Positions 9,767 to 19,176 of a stretch of 64,000 nt of DNA are shown here, one piece after another. The position numbers were made by a program, and so were the translations under genes. This stretch comes from Adiantum capillus-veneris. Taxonomy: Eukaryota; Streptophyta; Polypodiopsida; Polypodiales; Pteridaceae. The stretch spans positions 107,874,587 through 107,938,586 of the forward strand of contig CM043966.1 in the NCBI GenBank assembly GCA_014529385.2. Reading direction: 5' to 3'. Positions within the stretch are counted from its first letter, which is position 1; every line of letters begins with the position of its first letter. Under the pieces are notes generated by a model. The model had not been told where the DNA came from, made no database searches, and was given only the letters and a program-made list of their open reading frames with translations.

Positions 9767-12700
9767 TTAAGAGATCTCTCTCTCATCCTCGCATAACTCA
9801 GCATAACTTCCTATATCTATATAGAGCTCTCCGTTTAAACACATATCCTCTGTTTCATTTTGTAGCTCCTCTGCATGCACCCCATATAGAGTAGTAGCAT
9901 CTTGATGCTTGTCTGGCACCACCGCAACGGCTTTTGATTGAGCATCTTCTCTGATCTCCTCCATTGATGCCATTGTGATTGACACATGGTAGCCTTCATA
10001 CGTTCTTGCACTACGAGGGGCTACCTCTATGACGTACCACCAGTTTGATGTAGACTTTGTAGGATGAAATGTTACCTGCCAGAGCCACATAACTTATATG
10101 AGAGCTTTCAAGCACATAACTTGTAAAAGGGAGATGTTAACTATTTACATACTTACTTGTTCACAATGCTCGGGTAGTACGAAAGTGTCTCTTAGGTCAG
10201 TCCATTTCTTAGTAGAATCCACTTCAAGAAAACCAGACTCTGCTCTACGCACAGTAGCGTTGCGACCCTCCATGATTATCTTGAACCATTGCACGTCGAA
10301 CAAGTCGACAAAAAATCCTCTGTAAACGATCCTCAAAATCTGTTGCAGCGTGCCGAAGTAAGTGAGTTCCGCCACCACAGGATCTGCATCAGAGGAACGT
10401 CGTCGACTAGACTGTTCAAATTTTGCCATGATTCCACAATCTTGAGTAAAACGCTTTTTGTTGATTCGTTCCACCCTAAAATGTCGACCTTTACACCATG
10501 CTGCTGTGTATGACTTATACTACAACGAACAAAGATTATGAGTGGCCGTTCAAACGTTTAGAAATAAAGTCACTAGCTAGTCGTACATTGCAAACTTACC
10601 TTGGTCGCGCAACCCCAAGAGTACTCCCACTCTTCCTTAGTCACTTCGTCACCGCATTGTTGTGCGCTTTTCAATTGGTTGTGCAACCATCTTAAGCTCA
10701 TGAAGGTTGGTAGGCTCTCCAGAACCGTCGGATAGTGCATCGGTGGTCGTCTTCCCCGTCTCCACTCGATTCGTGCCCTTTGTCGCTCTTGCTTTACATC
10801 CTCATATTGTGAAATCCACTTTTGCATCACTGGATTGTGAAGCATGCAAAATCGGTTGATTTTAGCCTCTAGATCTTCCGTCATCTTCTTCTCAACACCG
10901 AGATTGCACATGACAATCCCAGATATGCGCTCATCATCTATGGTTCGCCATAGCGTGTCCCGGGATTTATCAAATCCATCTAGCCACTCTCCAATGTACA
11001 CTAGGGACTCTAATACCAATCAACCTTCTGCCATGCTACCCTCCGGACGTGCGTTTTGACGCACATATCCCTTAAGCGTTTTCATGAAACGTTCTAAGAA
11101 GAACATCCATCTAGAATGAACTGTGCCAGCTATTTCCACCTCATCAACTATGTGAACAAGAAGATGCACCTGAATGGTTAGCATGGTAGTAGGAAAATGT
11201 TTCTCAAACATGCACAGAAGCTCCGCAGCATTTAGTTTGGCGAATGGTATGGAGTCTACGTTGATCTCCTTTTGTGAGATCCATTGCACCAGCTTTGCAA
11301 GTTTGTAGATTGTGTTACGGATGTCGAGAGACAAACATCCCTCAATGGAAACCGGTAAAATAAATTGTAAAGTATGTGCAGCAATGATATTAAAGTCCAC
11401 ATTTTATGCAATGATATTAAAGTCCACTATGAACGTACCTGACACATTTAATGCCAATCGTGTGACTTCAAACCGGTAAGCTTTCCTTCTGTAGTAAAAC
11501 ACGTTCGGAGCGAGTGCATTACGCTAGTGGGGGTCCGCAAAGATCGAATGGTCTCTTTTACTTTGCGTTCTTGGGCTCCTGTGAAAATCCATGGTGCTTT
11601 AGGGAGTTTTATCGATCCATCAGACGCTATTTGCGGCCAATATTGCTCCATACGATCCACATTTCTAAGGTCAACTCTGGCTCCCAAAGTATCTTTCTTG
11701 CCGGTCAGATGGTCCCATAGTAGATTACCTACATTCTTGAATATGTGCATTGGATCGAGCAAGTGATTGATCATGAGTCGGGGCCAGTATGGTAACTCGT
11801 ACCATAGAGATAGTCTCTTCATCCCTGGAGGCAATCCGTCATCGCACATCTCCTTCTACTCTAACCATGCTTGTGCAGACATCCTTGGTGGCTCTCTTCC
11901 CAAAAAGCCATCGCGTAACACATGATTCTCTGGAAGATACGCTTGATGACCTTCGTAGATTTGCTTCTTCAGTGAGGGCGGCCTACGTGCATTCAGTCTA
12001 GGTCCACATGTGACACATGCTCTGTATCCGCTTGTTTGAAGCCCTGCATGTATACACATGATAATAGATCAACTATGGGAAAAAACAAGATTTACAGTGT
12101 TTGAGTGAGGAGTGTCAATAGATCACCTGAGCATTCTGTTAGCCCGGGATAGTCATGCATGGTCCACATTAGAATGCCTCTGATCAAAGCATTCCGTCGT
12201 CCTGTGTGTCGGCTCATATCCACCACCTCTATGCCAATCCACAATTGTTGTAGCTCTTCCAATAGTGGACGAAGATACACATCCATATTCCCCACTTTAT
12301 ATCGCCCTGGCACAATCAAGCTTAGCCATAGGTGCCCCTTCTTCGTAGTCAACCACGGGGGAATGTTGTAGTTGACGATGACACGGGCCATACACTGTAA
12401 GATGTTGATCTTTGACCAAATGGACTTACGCCATCCATAGCCAGGCCTAAGTGCAAATTTCGAGCTTCCCTGGCAAAATCCGACCATGTTCCATCTATAT
12501 GTTTCCAGGCTGCGCAATCTGCAGGAATTCGTAGCACACCATCCGAAGATTTATTCTCCTCATGCCATGATGCTAGGGCGGCCATGGACTTACATTCGAA
12601 GAAATGCTTGATGCGAGGAAGCAGAGGAAAATGTCGCAAAACCTTTTGTGGAATTTTTGTCCCGTGGAGATCTACTCGATATCTTTCGGAATCACATTTT

Positions 12701-13494
12701 GGACACTTCTCCATGTCTATGTATTCCCCTCTGAAAAGAATGCAGTCATTAGGACAAGCGTGGATAGAATTGTAATCCATCCCCAAGTTTCGCAAAATCT
12801 TTCTTGCTTCATCTCGGGAATCTGGCATCACATTGTCAGCTTGTAGTATGTTCTCTTTAAGCAATCTACACAACATAAAAATACGATACAGTCGTGTAAA
12901 AATCTATCAAATCATTATACATTTAGAGTTTTATTAAAGTAAACTAATTGTAATAGATCACCTGAAAAGCACTGTGACGCTAGTGTCACTCCATCCAAAC
13001 TTTGCCTGCATGTTGAGAAGAACCAGAAGTGCTTTCAATCTAGACATACATGATCCATTATACAATGGCGTATGGGCTTCACTTTTCATATCATCATAGA
13101 TAAGCCTTTCTGAATCCATGATCGTCTCGATCATTTCATCAATCTCGGGCTCAAACATTGCCTCGTTGGGAATGTGCTCTGCATGATCATCCCCCGAGCT
13201 GTCAGAGGCTACATCTTGTGGCCTCACATATGCTGCTTGACCAAAGCGCCTGCGAACACGTCTATTGGGTTGCAATATTGCTGCTTGTTGGCCAACGTCA
13301 GGGTCCGACGAGTTATAATTGGCAAGAACTCGATCTATAATAGATGGATCGAACTCTCCAAATTCGCGAACGTGCTGCAAAGAAACACGTCTTGTCCGTC
13401 GCACAGCATGCTTGCATTGATTACAAGGACATAAGACCCTCGTTGAGAGATAGGTGTTTCGGTTGGACGGTCCCACATCCTCGTCACTACTCAT
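9767..13494 (-). pseudogene. TNP2-type CACTA transposase, multi-exon, broken
   Basis: The start is ATG at 13494. Exons with GT/AG borders are about 13494-12962, 12865-12127, 12043-11439, 11385-10600, 10503-10157 and 10077-9767. Exon 1 holds the transposase-associated zinc motif CPCNQCKH with a downstream His (LQHVREFGEF). Exon 2 has the TNP2 signature: CPNDCILFR, CPKCDSERYRV, LAMDGVSPFG and NYNIPPWL. Exon 3 continues with ACVTCG, LPENHVLRDGF and LLDPMHIFKNVGN. The next exon matches the DUF4218 region, and exons 5-6 match DUF4216 (QDCGIMAKF, LFDVQWFK, NWWYVIEVAPR). The protein would cut the element ends. A frameshift near 12360-12385 and a TAG at 11856-11858 disable it. The gene is otherwise full length for the family. 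Confidence 0.88.
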
Positions 13495-13556
13495 AATGAG
13501 GATAAAAATCTTATAACCTGGACAACAAATTTAATATTCTATTGGCATTCTTCGTC

Positions 13557-13557
<1 letters not shown>

Positions 13558-13607
<50 letters not shown>
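13558..13607 (+). repeat. (CT)n microsatellite upstream of TNP2
   Basis: About 50 bases of perfect CT repeat, equivalent in position to the GA-rich block upstream of TNP2 in CACTA element 2. Confidence 0.9.
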
Positions 13608-13608
<1 letters not shown>

Positions 13609-13632
13609 ACCTCACATTCTCTAGTCATGTCC

Positions 13633-13670
13633 AATCCCCGCACACCTCGGTCTAGAGGTGCACGGAGATC
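13633..13670. promoter_or_regulatory. Hairpin in the TNP2 leader (CACTA 1)
   Basis: An inverted repeat with 15-nt arms (12 of 15 paired) around a 6-nt loop lies about 140 bases upstream of the TNP2 start. The same leader region of CACTA 2 has a perfect 19-bp version at 63205-63248. Its function is unknown. Confidence 0.65.
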
Positions 13671-13869
13671 AGAACCACCGGGTTATAATCTCGTCTTTAT
13701 TGGTCAATACCTATATTTGTGGGTACAAGAAATCTACAGACCCACGTCTACATGATACTGCATGTAGTGGACAAAACCCCTTTGCCTCTTCTCTAGCTGT
13801 AGCACTTCACAACATCTTAACATCTTTTCACAGTAGATCTTTTCACTGTTCATCTAACTCTAAACCCTA

Positions 13870-14660
13870 AACCGTAAGTAATTCTTGCGTGGACTCGATC
13901 TAACGTAAATAAGTGTAAATCTAACTAAAAATAAACCTAAATTTTATTTAACGTAAGTCTACATCTAACCTAATCTTTAACGTCTTTTGGGATAGTTTCC
14001 TACGACGTTAAAACTCTCTTCTTCTTGTGTGTGTGTGTGTGTGTGGGTAAACCTAAATAAACCTAAATAAACCTAAGTCTAATCTAATATAACATAAATC
14101 TAAATCTAACGTAAATTATGTTATATTAAAAACAAAGAACTAAACTAACAGGGATTATAAGAACCTTAAAATTGATTTAACACATAATTTTTCACATAAC
14201 TCGGCAAGAGTTGGCATTCTCATCACTAAAGATGTGAGAGTTAACTTCCGGCGGTGATGCTGCCTCATCTCTATCCACATCTGACGACAGCAATTGGCCC
14301 TTTAGACCGTTCTTGCTCTGGTTACTAACATTTCACCAGTACTTTTGGATCGACGGAGCCCACCATGAGTGAAGGCAGCAATACCCTATATTCCATTGAG
14401 GGCTTTCTTCACCCGCTTCATGCAGGCATCGGAGTCTATGGAGACCTAAATCTAATCTAATATAATGTAAATCTAAATCTAGCGTAAATAAACGTAAATC
14501 TATTTAAAAATAAACCTAAATCTAATCTAATTTAACTTAAATAAACCTAAATCTAATTTAACGTAATTCTACATCTAACCTAATCTTTAACGTCTTTTAG
14601 GATAGTTTCCTACGACGTTATAACTCTCTTCTTCTTGTGTGTGTGCGCGTGTGTGGATGT
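13870..14660. repeat. Internal direct duplication in CACTA 1
   Basis: A block around 13895-14045, ending with TTTCCTACGACGTT and a GT repeat, recurs around 14495-14660 at a spacing of about 600 bp. A third short copy of TTTCCTACGACGTTAAA is at about 14808. The region is AT-rich with many TAAACCTAAA-like words and no gene. Confidence 0.75.
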
Positions 14661-14828
14661 GTGTGCCAATAAAAAGAGATAAATGGTATAACCTTTCTAT
14701 CACCCATGCCAAGTATGATAGATTGGTTATGCCATTTCCCTCTTGAATAATAGGTCTTGAGTTCAACTCCTCGTCGGCTAGATCTTTAGGTCTTTTAATT
14801 TTAATTAGTTTCCTACGACGTTAAATTA

Positions 14829-15060
14829 GTTTCTCTCTCTTTCTCTCTCAATGTGTGTGCGTTGTTTTGTTTATGCATGTTTTCTCTCTCTTTTCCTCTC
14901 TCAATGTGTGCGTTTTTTGTTTATGCATGTTCTCTCTCTCTTTTTCTCTGTCAATGTGTGCGTTTTTTGTTTATGCATGCTCTCTCTCTCTTTTCCTTTC
15001 TCAATGTGTGTGTACATTCTTTGTTTATGTATGTGTGTGTGCGTTTTTGTTTATGTTTGT
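14829..15060 (+). repeat. 50-bp minisatellite (CT-rich plus TGTTTATGCATG)
   Basis: Four to five copies of a ~50-bp unit, each a CT run followed by CAATGTGTGCG and TTTGTTTATGCATG. Units start near 14829, 14881, 14931 and 14981. Because 50 is not a multiple of three, all three frames stay open, which explains apparent Cys/Leu/Ser-rich reading frames here. Confidence 0.85.
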
Positions 15061-15214
15061 ACACTCTCTCTCTCTCTCTCTCAAAAAACTATGTGTGTGT
15101 GTGTGAGAGAGAGAGAGGGACAGAGAAAGAGGGGAAGGGAACATGAGAGTGAGGAGAGGGAAGAAGCATACCTGGCTCTCCTTCCTCTCCTCGTGTGTGT
15201 GTGTGTGTGTTTGG

Positions 15215-15219
15215 AGAAG

Positions 15220-15273
<54 letters not shown>
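15215..15273 (+). repeat. (GA)n microsatellite in CACTA 1
   Basis: A nearly perfect GA run of about 55 bases, preceded by GT and GA tracts from 15091. Confidence 0.9.
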
Positions 15274-15361
15274 CGTTACCTGCTCCTTGCTTGAGGGCGC
15301 CGAAAAACTCAGATATGAGATCTGAGTTTTTGGGCGCTCTCTGTTATTTTTTTAGCCCAGT

Positions 15362-15480
15362 CGGCGTCGCTATGAGCGTTGCTATGAGCGTCGCAAATTT
15401 ACTTGTAAATTTGCGACGCTTATAGCGACGCTCATAGTGACGCTCATAGCGACGCCGGGATTTTTTTTTTTGAGCGTCGC
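15362..15480. repeat. Right subterminal repeats with a near-perfect palindrome
   Basis: Repeated GCGTCGC/GCGACGC motifs sit next to the right end. At 15388-15419 two perfect 15-bp arms surround a 2-base centre, and the symmetry extends to about 39-bp arms (15364-15443) with three mismatches. These match the left-end motifs and are the expected binding region for the element's own proteins. Confidence 0.85.
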
Positions 15481-15492
15481 TAATATGAATAG

Positions 15493-15504
15493 CCTCTTGT
15501 AGTG
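15493..15504 (-). repeat. Right terminal inverted repeat of CACTA element 1
   Basis: CCTCTTGTAGTG is the exact reverse complement of 7607-7618. It is followed by the ATG duplication at 15505-15507. Confidence 0.95.
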
Positions 15505-16073
15505 ATGACAAATTTATAATTCAGGGAATTGACTTGGTACTCTAGAATCAGGATTTACATAGAAAACAAGCAAATCAATCACTCAATGATGAGGGAAATG
15601 TACCTATGTCCTTTCTCACAGCTCTAGGTCATCACGCCATTTCGGCACTCGAACGGACTCAAAATGCAATGAAACTTTAGGAGGAGGTCAGAGACCCTTA
15701 GGGGTACTATCCTACCAAGTTTGGTTGCAATTTGGCAAGGTACCAAAATCACGATCCATCATGAAAAAGATCCTGAAAACTGCAACAAAACTATCCAAAA
15801 ATGTTGCCCTATGGTCTAGGAACAATCTCCTTTGGTCAAAACGACTAAAAACAATGATTTAAGCACTTAAATTTTATGATTAGGCTCACTAACGTGTAGT
15901 CGCAAACCTCAACAAAATTGATAATGCTTACACTTGAATGAAAGAGCAAAGAGAGAGGAACACAATGCAAGTTTCAAAACTAAAAGCTAATTACCCAGCC
16001 ATTAGTTGCGATGATTGCAAGTTGGAACACAATGATTTAAGCACTCAAATTTTATGATTAGCGTCACTAACGT
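15505..16073 (-). repeat. F1 5' LTR, middle piece (end of copy 1, most of copy 2)
   Basis: The first ~65 bases continue the LTR copy interrupted at 7606. From about 15580 the second copy begins and matches 7023 onward with moderate divergence. A shorter internal duplication (about 15850-16028 against 16029 onward) is also present. The piece ends with AACGT at 16069-16073, directly before the Tat-like element. Confidence 0.75.
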
Positions 16074-17016
16074 TGTCAGGAGTTTTTTTGAGCAAGGGAT
16101 TGCGCATATGTACATACACATGCATGGTGCATCGAATAAAGGATTACCCAATTTCCATAGCCAGGTGGTTACGTGGGGCCCACATGTGTACAGGTAGGAT
16201 AGCATGTACATAGTGCAGCGATTTTCACTATTATCAATACTAGTGTGTTTTTTCTACAATAAGGAGGAGTTGGTAGCGTGTAAAACTTCTCGAGGAAGCT
16301 ATCCGCGGGCCGACGATGTGAGGTCAGCAGGTGCGTCAGATGGCATCTAGTGGCGTCAGGAGGGCGAACGAGGTCAATATTTGCACACGGATGAGGACCG
16401 ACACAACGTGGGTGTTTTCTGGTGATAATTATGCAGAAAGGTCATCATTAGGACCACTTTTTGGGGCCACTTCACGTGGTGGCGAGATGAATTATTGGAA
16501 AAAAGCTGAGTGCCAGGTGTGCGAATGATGCAAAAAGGTGACAACTATGCACTACGAGGTCAGTTTTTGGCCTGTTCGGGGTCCGTTTGAGGTCATCTAA
16601 AAGGCCAAGGGTGCCCAACTAAAAAAGCTAAGTGTGGGAACTGAAAAAACGGAGAGAAGACCAGAAAAAACGTGGAGAAGAGAGGAGGAACAGCCGCAGG
16701 TGTGTTTTTTGGGTTTTTGGAGCTTGTTTTGGCCGTAAACTGCTCATCCCAGGTCGGATTTGAGCACTTTGACATTGTAGACTGGGGTTTTGGGCCGTTC
16801 CGGACGCGATGGCGCTGTCCATTTTGCCAAATTCCTCATTGTTTTTCTTCTGTTTTTGCTGTGTAAGTTTCTCCTATGAAAGAAGCTTCTTCTCCAGTTT
16901 GTGATTATATCTGGTATCTTTTATCCATATTTTGTGAGCTGTTTGCCCCATTGGTGTTGGCCCAAGCTCAATTGTATCTAAACATCAGAAATTCTACTCT
17001 TTTGAGCTGAGTTTTT

Positions 17017-17051
<35 letters not shown>

Positions 17052-17228
17052 TCTGTGTGGAGTGGGCAAGTGGATAGTCTCTCTCCTCTCACTCCAGAGG
17101 TGTGTTCCCTGTCTCGGCCAGGTGTGTTGTGTAAGCCGAGTGGTGCCCCATAGTGTGTGTGTATATCTTCCCAAGAGTGTGTGTCGGGTCGTTATAGAGG
17201 CGCTGTGTGTGTTTTCATCCCGCTCACA
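16074..17228 (+). repeat. 5' LTR of the Tat-like element (1155 bp)
   Basis: Begins TGTCAGGAG and ends GCTCACA. It contains a (GT)n tract near 17020-17050 that is longer than in the 3' copy. No clear TATA box was found. Confidence 0.92.
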
Positions 17229-17233
17229 TTCTT

Positions 17234-17250
17234 TTGGCGCCCCCACGGAG
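17234..17250 (+). other. Candidate primer-binding site (Tat-like element)
   Basis: TTGGCGCCCCCACGG lies five to six bases after the LTR. Its TGGCGCC start agrees with plant tRNA-directed primer sites of the tRNA-Asp or tRNA-Arg type, but the rest does not match tRNA-Asp well, so the primer is unassigned. Confidence 0.5.
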
Positions 17251-18295
17251 GATCTTCTTCGAGTACCTTCAGCTTTGAGCTTAGAGCTTCGGGATTACAG
17301 GTTGCAGGTTGCAGATTACAGGTTCTAGGTTACAGGTTACAGGGACAGGTACAGGTACAGGTGATTCACACAGGTACAGGTAGCTGGAGTACAGTGATAT
17401 ACTAGCAGTGATGTCACTTGCAGTTGTTGTGGGAATGCATCACTTGGCGCCTATTTGAGCGCATTGTCTGCTGGATTGTACGTTACTTGTGGAAACTACC
17501 ATTGTATGCATTTGTGGAGCCATACTTGGTTGTATTTGGCAGTCCCAGCCATTTCTGAGACTTGGTCTGGAAGATAGTCATTTCTGAGACTTGACTATAT
17601 GCAATTTGCATTAGCCTTCGTGTGAGGGTCGATAGCGTGAGGTATTTATTGAGCTGGGGGATTCTCAAATGTGGAGATCCTTTCGGTGATATAGGTAGCT
17701 GGAGCACCCTTTTTGTGACCTCGCCATAGGCTATGTACTAGTGAGTCCTAATTGATGCTTGGGTTCTATTGTTGGCAGTTTATGCATACATAGACAGTCT
17801 ATATTTTGGGTTCACACTGCTCTACTTCTGGGGAAACTCTGCCAAAATTTTTCCAAGTTATGATGGCTGGTTTTTTGGTATTTTGAGCCATTTATGCTGT
17901 TATGCTGCTGAAATTTTGGCAAAATCAGAGGTTGAGTCAGGTGTGCCTTCTTGGGAGTTTCATGGTTGGCTTTAATGGATGATCAAAATGGCCCTCAGTT
18001 CACTCCTTTCCATTTAACTCAAAGAATTCAGATTAATGTTCATGAGTCCAGGAAGATCTTTTTCCAACAGCGCATAGTCTTTATGTTTGGGCCAAGAAGA
18101 TTGAGAGAGATCCTGGAATGTCCTTTGCCTGTTGTCATTCCGATGATTAACTATGAAAACTCATTTGATGTGCACGTGTTTGTCCTTATCTAAAGTTGAG
18201 CTCCATTGAAGTTTCTGGGGATTGGGTAGTGAAAAGTTTTGGGTTCTTGCATGTGTGTTCGAAGGGGTTCTCAAAGCATCATAATTTGGGTAGCC
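17251..18295 (+). other. Leader of the Tat-like element with an ACAGGT minisatellite
   Basis: About 1 kb between the primer site and the Gag start. At 17295-17392 the hexamer ACAGGT and variants repeat more than ten times. Several short open frames (for example 17769-17975) precede gag, but none resembles a known protein. Confidence 0.7.
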
Positions 18296-19176
18296 ATGGC
18301 TTTCTCTTATCCCGAGTTTCATGGAAGAAGTGATGAAGATGTGGAGGACTTTCTGGAAAAGATGGAGGTTGCCTGCATTAGCAACCAGATTCAGGACCCT
18401 ACGCAAATGTTACGCCTTCTCCAAATTTGTTTGAAGAGTGATGCACGAGCTTGGTCCAAAGCATTTGAAGAGGAGTTGCGTATGGCTGATCCACCTATAA
18501 GATTGAGTTGGGACAATCTAAGGCATGGATTGGAAGTGGAGTTTGTGAAGATAGAAGATCCTGACAAGGTGTGGCAAGAAGTACAGGCTTTGGTGCAAAA
18601 GGAAGGTGAACCAGTAGATGCGTACATACGTAAGTTTTCATTGGCATGGGAGCGAATGTGCAAGGCCTTAGCACCACAGGTACCCCCGCCTGACATGATG
18701 AAGAAGGACAGGTTCTTAGCTGTTCTTTGGGAGAATATACATTGGAGAGTGGAGCTAAAGAAGCCTAGGACATATGAAGATGCACTAGAGGTAGCAAGGA
18801 ACAAAGAGTGGAAGCTGAGGAAAATGAGCCACTTAGGGGTGGAATCTTTGCCAATGAGGTCTGAATTTCAGCCTATAGAGTCTTTACAAGGGCGCATGTC
18901 AGGGGTTCATCATGAATCTGTAGTTCCTGTTACTACTCAGGTTATGCCAGCAGTGGTCACTACAGCAGTGCAAGATGATGGGCTAAGGCAAGACATGAGG
19001 CAAATGGTAGATTTGATGAAGAATCTCAGCCTAAACATGCTAGGTCAAGTGGGAAATAATCGAGGTCGAGGAAATAATCGAGGTCGAGGGAGGTTTGCAA
19101 ATCAGCCAGGAGGTGAAGAAAGGCCTAGGAATGGTGTTGGACAAAGCAATGGTAGGTTTGGAGGCAGACGCCCACA
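18296..19176 (+). CDS. Gag of the Tat-like element (5' part of Gag-Pol)
   Basis: I chose ATG at 18296 in the context GCCATGGCT; the frame is open upstream only to a near-cognate TTG. The first 180 residues form a retrotransposon Gag domain (FHGRSDEDVEDFLEKME, SDARAWSKAFEEEL, YIRKFSLAWERM). A Gly/Arg/Asn-rich stretch with two GNNRGRG repeats follows near 19045-19095, a likely RNA-binding region. The zinc knuckle CYNCGELGHISPQC that should follow starts at 19177 but lies in the pol frame. A one-base loss near 19170-19176 therefore seems to separate Gag from Pol. In this frame Gag instead ends at 19273 with an unrelated tail. Gag would form the particle that packages element RNA. Confidence 0.85.

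Larger units (their letters stand above)
7607..15504 (-). mobile_element. Complete CACTA (En/Spm) transposon, 7898 bp
   Basis: The element is bounded by perfect 12-bp terminal inverted repeats, CACTACAAGAGG at 7607-7618 and CCTCTTGTAGTG at 15493-15504. ATG duplications flank it. Both ends carry many subterminal TAGCGACG-type repeats in both orientations. Two minus-strand genes are visible: a TNP2-type transposase (13494-9767) and a PF03004-type protein (9494-8160). Both have consensus introns and both are disabled by stops or a frameshift. The right third holds simple repeats and internal duplications. The structure is complete at both ends, so the element could still be moved by enzymes supplied from elsewhere. 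Confidence 0.95.

Noticed and set aside
14851-15294. 147-codon Cys/Leu/Ser-rich open frame
   Set aside because: It translates a 50-bp CT-rich minisatellite; all three frames are open for the same reason. Not a gene.
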